Shown piece after piece: positions 6,679-13,171 of a stretch of 38,268 nt of DNA. The notes below the pieces were generated by a model. That model was not told where the DNA came from. It worked only from the letters and a program-made list of their open reading frames with translations, and did not search any database. Both the position numbers and the translations under genes were made by a program. The stretch is from CAYMAT01 sp964388495. GTDB lineage: Bacteria; Patescibacteriota; Gracilibacteria; Peribacterales; Peribacteraceae. Every line of letters starts with the position of its first letter. Position 1 is the stretch's first letter. The stretch is from NCBI GenBank assembly GCA_964388495.1, contig CAYMAT010000006.1, positions 1-38,268 of the forward strand. Direction: 5' to 3'.

Positions 6679-6746
6679 GAGCGCCTCTATTGCGCGGAGG
6701 GTGATATCGCCAAAGTTGCCGATGGGGTGGAAACGACGGAAAGCAT
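6670..6746 (-). pseudogene. rsmI: Remnant of the rsmI 5' end
   Basis: This stretch aligns to the first ~79 nt of rsmI (5330-5408) on the same strand, with roughly 85% identity by hand count and one base missing from a G run, which shifts the frame after MLSVVSTP. The remainder of the gene is absent: the plus-strand terminator lies at one edge and an unrelated promoter at the other. It is a relic of a duplication or of a second rsmI copy. Confidence 0.8.
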
Positions 6747-6774
6747 GTCTACAGCGCAGTGGTATACGCTGAAT

Positions 6775-6803
6775 TTTACTAATTTCTCATAATATTGTAT
6801 AAT
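6775..6803 (+). promoter_or_regulatory. Promoter of the 186-aa gene
   Basis: TTTACT (6775-6780), 17 nt, TATAAT (6798-6803), then 10 nt to the ATG with no SD. Confidence 0.75.
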
Positions 6804-6813
6804 ATTAGTTAAT

Positions 6814-7374
6814 ATGAGCATTGAGAAAGAGCCGACGTTGCAAGATCGTTTCTCTGTCTCTCGCAGTGACGGGGACCCAAACGAGATAGTTTTTGAATAC
6901 GGTGTGGATAAGCAAAAAATCGGGTATGGGGCCGCTTTGGTGTATCCGCGGAAACAGAAGATTCTCTGGCACAAATTCTATCCGCGGGACATAGAGCGCA
7001 CGCTAGGCGTTCTGCCTGAGGGTATGGGTAAAAGCAGCGGGCTGGGGACGCTGGCGCACATAGAAACCCTGCGCGATCTGCGCGCTCTTTTGCGGGAGCA
7101 GGGATATGCAGCGGATGATTTTGTCATCGGTCATAAAACGCCGGTTACCCCCGAGCGCCAGGAGCATCTGAAGAGAATGGGGGTTGGCGGGGCTCTCACC
7201 GCGTATACGTCTCTTCCAAAATATCTGCTCACAAGCATGGAACACGGCATGCAGAAAGGACTGCAGTACAGCCCGGAAGAGGTGAGGGAATTGCGCGAGG
7301 CGGTGGACAGGATAGAGAAGGGAAAAAGCGGTTTCCGGAAATTGATAGGCAGGATATTGCCGTTTCTCGGGTAG
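6814..7374 (+). CDS. Hypothetical protein (186 aa)
   Basis: Soluble protein not recognised from sequence. The N-terminal half looks like a small alpha/beta domain (residues 24-60: NEIVFEYGVDKQKIGYGAAL, then a KILWHKFYP strand); the middle has LGTLAHIETLRDLRALLREQ, loosely reminiscent of acetyltransferase-like folds but without a clear acetyl-CoA loop; the C terminus is a charged helix (SPEEVRELREAVDRIEKG) ending in a short hydrophobic tail. No signal peptide. The start is set by a promoter whose -10 ends 10 nt before the ATG. Flanked by the rsmI relic and a candidate RNA gene. Confidence 0.65.
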   Translation: MSIEKEPTLQDRFSVSRSDGDPNEIVFEYGVDKQKIGYGAALVYPRKQKILWHKFYPRDIERTLGVLPEGMGKSSGLGTLAHIETLRDLRALLREQGYAADDFVIGHKTPVTPERQEHLKRMGVGGALTAYTSLPKYLLTSMEHGMQKGLQYSPEEVRELREAVDRIEKGKSGFRKLIGRILPFLG

Positions 7375-7463
7375 TTGCTCATTGCCTTGGTGAATAGTTC
7401 CGTGCAGCCGCAACCCGCCCGCCGACCTTTGACGATGCATTGTTTGCTCAATGTCTGCTAGAA

Positions 7464-7491
7464 TTGACATTTCAAAATTCAAAGCTATAGT
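7464..7491 (+). promoter_or_regulatory. Strong promoter of the candidate RNA upstream of gyrA
   Basis: TTGACA (7464-7469), 16 nt, TATAGT (7486-7491). Predicted transcription start is about 7498, at the base of the first hairpin. An AATGTC/GACATT inverted repeat (7450-7470) overlaps the -35. Confidence 0.8.
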
Positions 7492-7497
7492 ACGTGC

Positions 7498-7598
7498 GTC
7501 GGTCCCCCGTTTATTAGGGGATGACCGTCGGAGTCTTTGCGGACTCCAATAACCCGCTCCGGAATACGCAGCTTGCTGTGTGCTCCGGAGCCTTTTTT
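7498..7598 (+). ncRNA. Candidate ~100-nt structured RNA or gyrA leader attenuator
   Basis: Bounded by a near-consensus promoter and a strong terminator. Three successive hairpins: CGGTC-CCCC (7500-7508) with GGGG-(AT)-GACCG (7517-7527) and an 8-nt loop; GGAGTC/GACTCC (7530-7547) with a 6-nt loop; and the terminator stem 7556-7591. There is no plausible ORF. It does not fit 4.5S/SRP RNA, tmRNA, 6S or RNase P by size or signature. Because gyrA starts only 62 nt after the T-run and may have its own TATCAT -10 (7630-7635), this could be an independent small RNA or a conditional terminator in the gyrA leader. Confidence 0.55.
7556..7598 (+). terminator. Intrinsic terminator before gyrA
   Basis: GCTCCGGA (7556-7563) pairs with TCCGGAGC (7584-7591); a 2x2 internal loop leads to ACGCAG/CTGTGT with a CTTG loop; six T follow (7593-7598). 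Confidence 0.9.
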
Positions 7599-7659
7599 GT
7601 CTCAGTCTTCCATCTCACACGGGTTCCGGTATCATCGGGTCCTTCCCCGCCGCTTTCGT

Positions 7660-10338
7660 ATGTCAGCCAAAAAGGAATCACCCGATAACTCCGCCCAACT
7701 CCCCCTTGAAGGAGGAGGGGAGAGTTTGAGCAACTTGGGACGCATCGCTCCCCGCCCCATTGTGGCGGAAATGGAGGAGAGCTACCTCAACTACGCGATG
7801 AGCGTCATAGTGGCCCGCGCGGTGCCGGACGCCCGTGACGGTCTCAAGCCCGTGCACCGCCGCATCCTGGTGGCCATGCAGGAGGAGGGTCTTAGTCCCA
7901 GCCACCGCTACAGCAAGTGTGCCGGTGTTGTTGGTGAGGTTCTGAAAAAGTACCACCCGCACGGTGACAGTTCCGTGTACGACGCGCTTGTCCGCCTGGT
8001 CCAGGACTTTGCGATGCGTTATCCGCTGATCGACGGTCAGGGAAACTTCGGTTCTATCGACGGAGACTCCGCCGCCGCCTACCGTTACACGGAGTGCAAA
8101 CTGCAGAAGATCGCCATGGAACTGCTGCAGGATCTGGAGAAGGACACGGTCGATTACGCCCCCAACTACGACGCTTCCCGCAAGGAGCCCACAGTCCTCC
8201 CCAGCAAGATCCCCAACCTGCTCTTAAACGGCACCGTGGGTATTGCTGTGGGTATGGCCACCAATATCCCGCCCCACAACCTGGGTGAGCTGTTGGATGC
8301 CACGCTGCACCTGCTGGAAAATTCCGATGCCACGGTGGAGGACCTGCTCAAGTTCGTGCAGGGTCCGGATTTCCCCACCGGGGGCATTGTCTACAACAAG
8401 GAGGCGATCAAGCAGGCGTACCTCACGGGCCGCGGCAGCATCATCGTCCGCGGAAAAGCGGAGATTGAGGAAGTGGGCAGCCGCTACCACATCCGCATCA
8501 GCGAGATCCCGTACCAGGTCAACAAGAGCTCCATGATCGAGAAAATGGCGCAGCTGGTCACGGACAAGGTCATCGACGGCATCAGCGATATCCGCGACGA
8601 AAGTGACCGCGAGGGTATCCGCATCATCATCGAGCTCAAGCGCGACGCCTACCCGCAGAAAGTCCTCAACCAGATCTTCAAGCACACGGACCTGCAGGTG
8701 AGCTTTGGTTACAACATGATCGCGCTGGCTGACGGACTCCAGCCCCGTCTCCTCAACCTCCAGGAACTCCTCAGCATCTTCGTGGATCACCGCCGCGAGG
8801 TCATCACCCGCCGCGTCACCTTTGATCGCGATCGCGCCAAGGAGCGTGCACACATCTTGGAAGGCTTGAAGATCGCTCTGGACCATATCGACAAGATCAT
8901 CGAGACCATCAAGAAGAGCGACACCAAGGAGATCGCCAAGGACAACCTCATCAAGAAGTTCAAGCTGACCGACATCCAGTCCGATGCCATCCTCCAGATG
9001 CGTCTGCAGACGCTGGCCGGTCTGGAACGCAAGAAGATCGAGGACGAATTGAAGGAAAAGAAGGCCTTCATCGCCGAATGCGAGGCTATCCTCAAGGACA
9101 AGAAGAAGGTGGACAAGATCATCCAGGGTGAACTCCTGGAGTTGCGCAAAGTGTACGGAGACCTGCGCCGCACGGCCGTGGTCCCGCACGATGTGGGTGA
9201 CTTCTCCGCCAAGGACACCATCCCCAACGCCCCGATGATCGTGACGCTCACGCGCGCGGGCTACGTGAAGCGTTTGAGCCCCATCCAGTTCCGCAGCCAG
9301 AACCGCGGCGGCAAGGGTGTGAAGGGTATGACCACCAAGGAGGACGACGAGGTGTTGAGCATGGTGCACGTGATGAACCATGACGACATGCTCTTCTTCA
9401 CCAACACCGGTCGCGTCTTCAAAATGCCGGCGTACGAGGTACCGCAGGCCGGCCGTGTGGCCAAGGGCCAGGCCATCGTAAACCTGCTGCAGCTGCAGCC
9501 TGGCGAGCGCATTACGGCCATCCTCAAGGCCACATTGGAGGACAAGAAGTTCCTCTTCATGACCACCATGCAGGGAACCACCAAGCGCACGGCCATTAGC
9601 GAGTTCGATAACATCCGTCGCAGCGGTCTGATTGCGCAGAAGCTGCCCGAGGGCGATGAACTCAAGTGGGTGCTGGCTACCAGCGGAAAGGACGATATCT
9701 ACATCCTCACGCGTAAAGGGAAGTCCATCCGCTTCAAGGAAGACGAAGTCCGCGACATGGGCCGCGCGGCAGCCGGCGTGCGCGGCATCAAGCTGGCTCC
9801 TGGCGATGATGTGGTGGAGGCGGCACTCGTGACGGATCCCAAAAAGTCCCAGCTCCTGGTGGTGATGGAAAACGGTCTGGGCAAGATGACCCCCGTGGAG
9901 GAATACCGCCTGCAGGGCCGCGGTGGCACGGGCGTAAAAGCCGCGCAGCTCACGGCAAAGACGGGTGACATCATTGGCGCCCATGTGCTTCTGGAGGGCG
10001 AGGACGGCGATCTGCTGTGCATCTCTCGTCAGGGCCAGATGATCCGCATGCGTTTGAGTGATATTCCGTCCCGCGGACGTGCCACGCAGGGTGTCATCGT
10101 CATGCGCCTCAACGGCGGTGACAAGGTGGCCACCATGAGCGTGATCATGGAGGACAAGGAGGCGGAGGAGGCGATTGCCCAGGCAGCCATTGAAGAGCGC
10201 GAGGGCGAGGCGGAGGCGCTGGTGGAAGAGAAGGAAGAGCTCCAGGAGATCGAGAAAAAAATGGAGCGCAAGGCCAAGCGTGCCGCAAAGATCGTAGAGG
10301 AGGCGGTGACCAGTAAGGGTAAGTCGAAGAAGAAATAA
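7660..10338 (+). CDS. gyrA: DNA gyrase subunit A
   Basis: Breakage-reunion subunit of the type II topoisomerase that introduces negative supercoils. 892 aa from the ATG at 7660; the frame is open upstream but that part is the RNA leader. The catalytic tyrosine is Y143 in SAAAYRYTE; the quinolone-determining region reads HPHGDSSVYD with S104 and D108 equivalent to E. coli S83 and D87. The C-terminal beta-pinwheel repeats are present and the GyrA box is QNRGGKG (547-553), a one-residue variant of QRRGGKG, which favours gyrase over topoisomerase IV. The last ~70 residues are a Glu/Lys-rich tail. A possible promoter TTCCAT-16-TATCAT ends 24 nt before the ATG. gyrB is not in the window. Confidence 0.95.
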   Translation: MSAKKESPDNSAQLPLEGGGESLSNLGRIAPRPIVAEMEESYLNYAMSVIVARAVPDARDGLKPVHRRILVAMQEEGLSPSHRYSKCAGVVGEVLKKYHPHGDSSVYDALVRLVQDFAMRYPLIDGQGNFGSIDGDSAAAYRYTECKLQKIAMELLQDLEKDTVDYAPNYDASRKEPTVLPSKIPNLLLNGTVGIAVGMATNIPPHNLGELLDATLHLLENSDATVEDLLKFVQGPDFPTGGIVYNKEAIKQAYLTGRGSIIVRGKAEIEEVGSRYHIRISEIPYQVNKSSMIEKMAQLVTDKVIDGISDIRDESDREGIRIIIELKRDAYPQKVLNQIFKHTDLQVSFGYNMIALADGLQPRLLNLQELLSIFVDHRREVITRRVTFDRDRAKERAHILEGLKIALDHIDKIIETIKKSDTKEIAKDNLIKKFKLTDIQSDAILQMRLQTLAGLERKKIEDELKEKKAFIAECEAILKDKKKVDKIIQGELLELRKVYGDLRRTAVVPHDVGDFSAKDTIPNAPMIVTLTRAGYVKRLSPIQFRSQNRGGKGVKGMTTKEDDEVLSMVHVMNHDDMLFFTNTGRVFKMPAYEVPQAGRVAKGQAIVNLLQLQPGERITAILKATLEDKKFLFMTTMQGTTKRTAISEFDNIRRSGLIAQKLPEGDELKWVLATSGKDDIYILTRKGKSIRFKEDEVRDMGRAAAGVRGIKLAPGDDVVEAALVTDPKKSQLLVVMENGLGKMTPVEEYRLQGRGGTGVKAAQLTAKTGDIIGAHVLLEGEDGDLLCISRQGQMIRMRLSDIPSRGRATQGVIVMRLNGGDKVATMSVIMEDKEAEEAIAQAAIEEREGEAEALVEEKEELQEIEKKMERKAKRAAKIVEEAVTSKGKSKKK

Positions 10339-10350
10339 GCCCACTCTCCC

Positions 10351-11352
10351 ATGGAAAAAATCCCTGAAGCCCCGGATCCGCAAAAGACTCCCGGGGCTCG
10401 GGGCATGCGCATGGACAATTCCTTCGCCCGAGAGACGCTCCTGCAGCCCCGACTGGTTCAGCCGCTTGATGCCGAGACGTATAACGAAGTCTTCTACGGC
10501 AAGGGCGGGTTTGTGCAGAACAGCACCGAGTACTGGGATGATCAGGAAAACCGCGAAGGGCCCATGCCCGCCATGACGCGCGAGATTCTCCAGCAGATCG
10601 GCCCGCGCCGCGTATTAAGCGTGGGGGCGGGAGACGGCAAGTTTGACGGGGATGTGTTGGGGAAGATTCCGCTTGATGCCTTTGTGGCAGTGGAACCCAA
10701 CATCCACCACGCCGCCAAGCTGTACGAAAACACCCTCGCGCACCCCTGGCAGAACCGCCACATTGTGGAAGGGTTTTTTCACAAAAGACTGACCAAGGAG
10801 GATTTGCACGGAGGCGAGTTCAATGCCGCGCTCTTCACGCACTGCATGTATTTCTTCCCGGATCCCGGAGCCACCCTGGCGGAGGCGCAGAAACTGATGC
10901 ATCCCAAAAGCGCGATGATCGTCCTGCACCAGACGGAGGAAAAAGGCGTATGTCCGTTCTATCGTCACTTCGCCAAAAGACTTGGCCTAACCTTCAATCC
11001 CCATGTCCCTCGCCAGGACCACGCCATGTCCACGGAGACGATTTCTCGGGAACTCCAGGAGCTGGGGGTCCGCCATGCGGTGGGGCAGGGGGAGTGTGGC
11101 GTCTGGGTGGACCATCTTCTCAGTCACGACGCCAAGGACATGCACTGGAAAATCCCCAGTTTCTTCATGAATACCGACCTGCGGGAGTTTCCGGAGGGCG
11201 TTCTGCGGGAAATGCGGGATTATATTGGCGATCACAGCCGTCCTGTGGGCAATAAGCGCATGTTTGACCATCCGCAGGGGTTTATCGTCATTCCCGGGCC
11301 CCAGAGCGATTGGAGCCATCCGGATATGGAAATGCGCGTTACCCAGGCGTAA
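10351..11352 (+). CDS. Class I SAM-dependent methyltransferase
   Basis: 333 aa. SAM-binding motif I is VLSVGAGDGKFD (residues ~88-99), followed by an acidic strand end (VAVEPN, motif II) and FNAALFTHCMYFF (motif IV region), as in Rossmann-fold small-molecule methyltransferases. An N-terminal extension of about 35 residues is Pro-rich. Substrate unknown. The C-terminal part has several His/Asp residues (VDHLLSHDAKDMHW). It starts 12 nt after gyrA and lacks an SD, so it is likely read through from gyrA. No signal peptide or membrane segment. Confidence 0.75.
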   Translation: MEKIPEAPDPQKTPGARGMRMDNSFARETLLQPRLVQPLDAETYNEVFYGKGGFVQNSTEYWDDQENREGPMPAMTREILQQIGPRRVLSVGAGDGKFDGDVLGKIPLDAFVAVEPNIHHAAKLYENTLAHPWQNRHIVEGFFHKRLTKEDLHGGEFNAALFTHCMYFFPDPGATLAEAQKLMHPKSAMIVLHQTEEKGVCPFYRHFAKRLGLTFNPHVPRQDHAMSTETISRELQELGVRHAVGQGECGVWVDHLLSHDAKDMHWKIPSFFMNTDLREFPEGVLREMRDYIGDHSRPVGNKRMFDHPQGFIVIPGPQSDWSHPDMEMRVTQA

Positions 11353-11356
11353 ACCC

Positions 11357-11384
11357 TTGCCAATACGGGCATTCCCTGTACAAT
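11357..11384 (+). promoter_or_regulatory. rpmE promoter
   Basis: TTGCCA (11357-11362), 16 nt, TACAAT (11379-11384), then 9 nt to the rpmE ATG with no SD: leaderless geometry. Confidence 0.8.
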
Positions 11385-11393
11385 CTCTCGGCT

Positions 11394-11612
11394 ATGAAGA
11401 CCGGAATCCACCCGCAGGTATTTAAGGACGCCAAGACCACGTGCTCCACGTGCAAGACGGTGTTCCTCATCCCGTCCACCATCGAGGAACAGACGGTGGA
11501 AATCTGCCGCATGTGCCACCCCATCTACACGGGTAAGAAGCAGGCCGAGCTGCGCGGTGGTCGCGTGGAACGCTTCCGCAAGATGCAGGCGGCAAGCAAG
11601 AAAGGAAAGTAA
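11394..11612 (+). CDS. rpmE: 50S ribosomal protein L31
   Basis: 72 aa. Starts MKTGIHPQVFKDAKTTCSTC, the classic L31 N terminus. Zinc-binding cysteines C17, C20, C38 and C41 are all present (the zinc-containing form), followed by HPIYTGKKQ and a basic tail. The longer upstream frame is rejected because the family start coincides with the ATG set 9 nt behind the -10. It is followed 14 nt later by an unknown gene. Confidence 0.97.
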   Translation: MKTGIHPQVFKDAKTTCSTCKTVFLIPSTIEEQTVEICRMCHPIYTGKKQAELRGGRVERFRKMQAASKKGK

Positions 11613-11626
11613 TCCATCTGCTGAGT

Positions 11627-12151
11627 ATGGAAATAACTACGGAAAGACAGGCAGAGTCGTCAGTTGATGGTCGGCTTTTGTCGAAGGATTTTCAGGAGAA
11701 TTTTTTAGCTCTTAGCGGCCTCTTTCAGTCTTTTCGGAAAAGAACGGATGATCTTTTGGGGAAAATCCCCCTTGAGCAAAAAGATATGCGCTTTAGCACT
11801 TTAGAAACAATCATGTTTCTGGACACAGCGGCGAATCCCAAAAAGTTTGAGCAAATTTTCGATCGCGCTCAAAATTTTTGGAATGTGAATCGGTTCGAAT
11901 GGTACGGTGGAATGCCTTCCTATGTAGCGGCGCAAGTGAATGCCCTTCGGGACAAGCTACAGAATGATTACGGGGATATTTTCCAAAGGCTGATAGAGTT
12001 TCACGGGAAAGGAGATGACGTGTCGTCGAACAACTTTTTGGGCGCAGCCAAAGCGGCAATGGAGAGATATTTTTTACCAGAGTTGGAGAAGATTGAGAGC
12101 AGGGGATTCAACACCACTGCCATTCCGAAGAATAAGGAAATAACTGATTAA
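11627..12151 (+). CDS. Hypothetical protein (174 aa)
   Basis: Unrecognised, predicted soluble and mostly helical (LSKDFQENFLALSGLFQSF, NALRDKLQNDYGDIFQRLIE, FLGAAKAAMERYFLPELEKI). No transmembrane segment or signal peptide. Base composition is visibly more AT-rich than the surrounding genes, which could mean recent acquisition or relaxed constraint. It begins 14 nt after rpmE without an SD and may share its transcript. Confidence 0.6.
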   Translation: MEITTERQAESSVDGRLLSKDFQENFLALSGLFQSFRKRTDDLLGKIPLEQKDMRFSTLETIMFLDTAANPKKFEQIFDRAQNFWNVNRFEWYGGMPSYVAAQVNALRDKLQNDYGDIFQRLIEFHGKGDDVSSNNFLGAAKAAMERYFLPELEKIESRGFNTTAIPKNKEITD

Positions 12152-12200
12152 ATTTCCGCAAAAGCAGTGTCAGGTTCCCTCTTCTGCTATCCTTTTCACC

Positions 12201-12401
12201 ATGTTTCTGGTGCGTCGCATTCTTGGCGTGGTGCTCATTGTCTTTGGGGTGACGGCCGCTGTTTTACCGGTTATTCCGGGCTTTCCTTTGGTGATCATCG
12301 GCTTGGAACTGATCGGTTTGGGGTTTTTGATCCCCCAGGCAGTCCGTGAACGGATGCGGGCGTGGGGACATGTTGTGGTGCGAAGAATACGCGATCGGTA
12401 A
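12201..12401 (+). CDS. Small two-helix membrane protein (66 aa)
   Basis: Residues 4-25 (VRRILGVVLIVFGVTAAVLP) and 29-48 (GFPLVIIGLELIGLGFLIPQ) form two helices joined by a Pro-Gly turn, then a basic tail (RERMRAWGHVVVRRIRDR). The LPVIPGFPL turn resembles the DUF454/YbaN-type or PGPGW small membrane families. A TATCCT -10 (12188-12193) ends 7 nt before the ATG. It precedes hrcA by 56 nt. Function unknown. Confidence 0.65.
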   Translation: MFLVRRILGVVLIVFGVTAAVLPVIPGFPLVIIGLELIGLGFLIPQAVRERMRAWGHVVVRRIRDR

Positions 12402-12416
12402 GCCATAAATGCGTTA

Positions 12417-12446
12417 ATGGCACTCCGTCCCTCCGACTGCTATACT
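12417..12446 (+). promoter_or_regulatory. CIRCE-like operator overlapping the hrcA -10
   Basis: ATGGCACTC (12417-12425), 9-nt spacer, GACTGCTAT (12435-12443). Against the CIRCE consensus TTAGCACTC-N9-GAGTGCTAA each half matches at 7 of 9 positions with the exact 9-nt spacing, and the two halves are complementary at 7 of 9. The right half shares TAT with the TATACT -10 (12441-12446), so bound HrcA would block the promoter: direct autorepression. Confidence 0.7.
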
Positions 12447-12457
12447 GGTGCGCGCGT

Positions 12458-13171
12458 ATGGATGAGAGACAAAGCCGTTTACTGGCCGCGATCATCGAGC
12501 AATTCATTACCACCGCTGTTCCCGTGGGGAGCAAGCAGCTTTTGTGTGCCTGTAACGACTTGGACGTGTCTGGAGCCACTATCCGCAACGAAATGCGCGT
12601 TCTGGGTGACGAGGGTTACCTGGACCAGCCGCATATCAGTGCCGGGCGCATTCCCACTGCCAAGGGCTACCGTATGTACGTGAAGCAGTATCTGGACCCT
12701 TCCGCGCAGGAAAAGGCGGTCCAGAAGAAGTTCATGACGCTCAAGGAGCAGTATTTCCAGAGGAAAGACCAGGAACGCGCCTACGAGGCCGTGGCTCTCC
12801 TGGCCCACATGATTCCGGATGTCGCCTTTGCCACCGTGCCGCACAAACCGGGTGTCTATTATTTGGGGCTCGCACACACCCTCCGCCAGCCGGAATTCCA
12901 GCAGAATCCCATGCTAGCGAGCGGCATTGCGGAAGTCCTGGAACAGCGGCTGACGGATATCCTCGGCAAGATCGAAATAGACGACAAAGTGCGTTACTAC
13001 ATTGGCGAAGAGCACCTACTGCCGCAGTTCCAGAGCTGCAGCATGATGATTACGGAATACTCCGCGCGCGGTAACAAGGGAGTCGTGGGAATCCTGGGTC
13101 AGATGCGTATGGATTACGCGTACAATACCGTCGCGCTCGAACTCGTCGCAGACCTTCTACGATCCAACTGA
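12458..13171 (+). CDS. hrcA: Heat-inducible transcription repressor HrcA, short form
   Basis: Represses chaperone genes by binding CIRCE elements. The N-terminal winged-helix half is well conserved: MDERQSRLLAAIIEQFITT, VSGATIRNEM as recognition helix, QPHISAGRIPTAKGYRMYV. The C-terminal signature GVVGILGQMRMDYA is also present. At 237 aa it is about 100 residues shorter than typical HrcA (around 340), the loss falling in the central dimerisation/inserted domain. The start is supported by the -10 TATACT 11 nt upstream and a CIRCE-like site over it. Its stop overlaps the next ATG by one base, so it is coupled to a TraG/VirD4-like ATPase rather than to grpE-dnaK. Confidence 0.88.
   Translation: MDERQSRLLAAIIEQFITTAVPVGSKQLLCACNDLDVSGATIRNEMRVLGDEGYLDQPHISAGRIPTAKGYRMYVKQYLDPSAQEKAVQKKFMTLKEQYFQRKDQERAYEAVALLAHMIPDVAFATVPHKPGVYYLGLAHTLRQPEFQQNPMLASGIAEVLEQRLTDILGKIEIDDKVRYYIGEEHLLPQFQSCSMMITEYSARGNKGVVGILGQMRMDYAYNTVALELVADLLRSN

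Noticed and set aside
7498..7598. 4.5S/SRP RNA or fluoride-type riboswitch
   Set aside because: No GGAAGCAGC-type SRP apical loop. The GGGGATG start loosely recalls the fluoride motif, but the conserved 3' CTGATG part is missing and the downstream gene is gyrA.
7660..10338. Topoisomerase IV subunit A (parC) instead of gyrA
   Set aside because: A near-canonical GyrA box (QNRGGKG) and full pinwheel are present; ParC usually lacks the box.
8224..10383. 719-codon open frame antisense to gyrA
   Set aside because: It is the complement of a strongly codon-biased gyrA; the product is low-complexity His/Leu/Asp-rich and matches no family.
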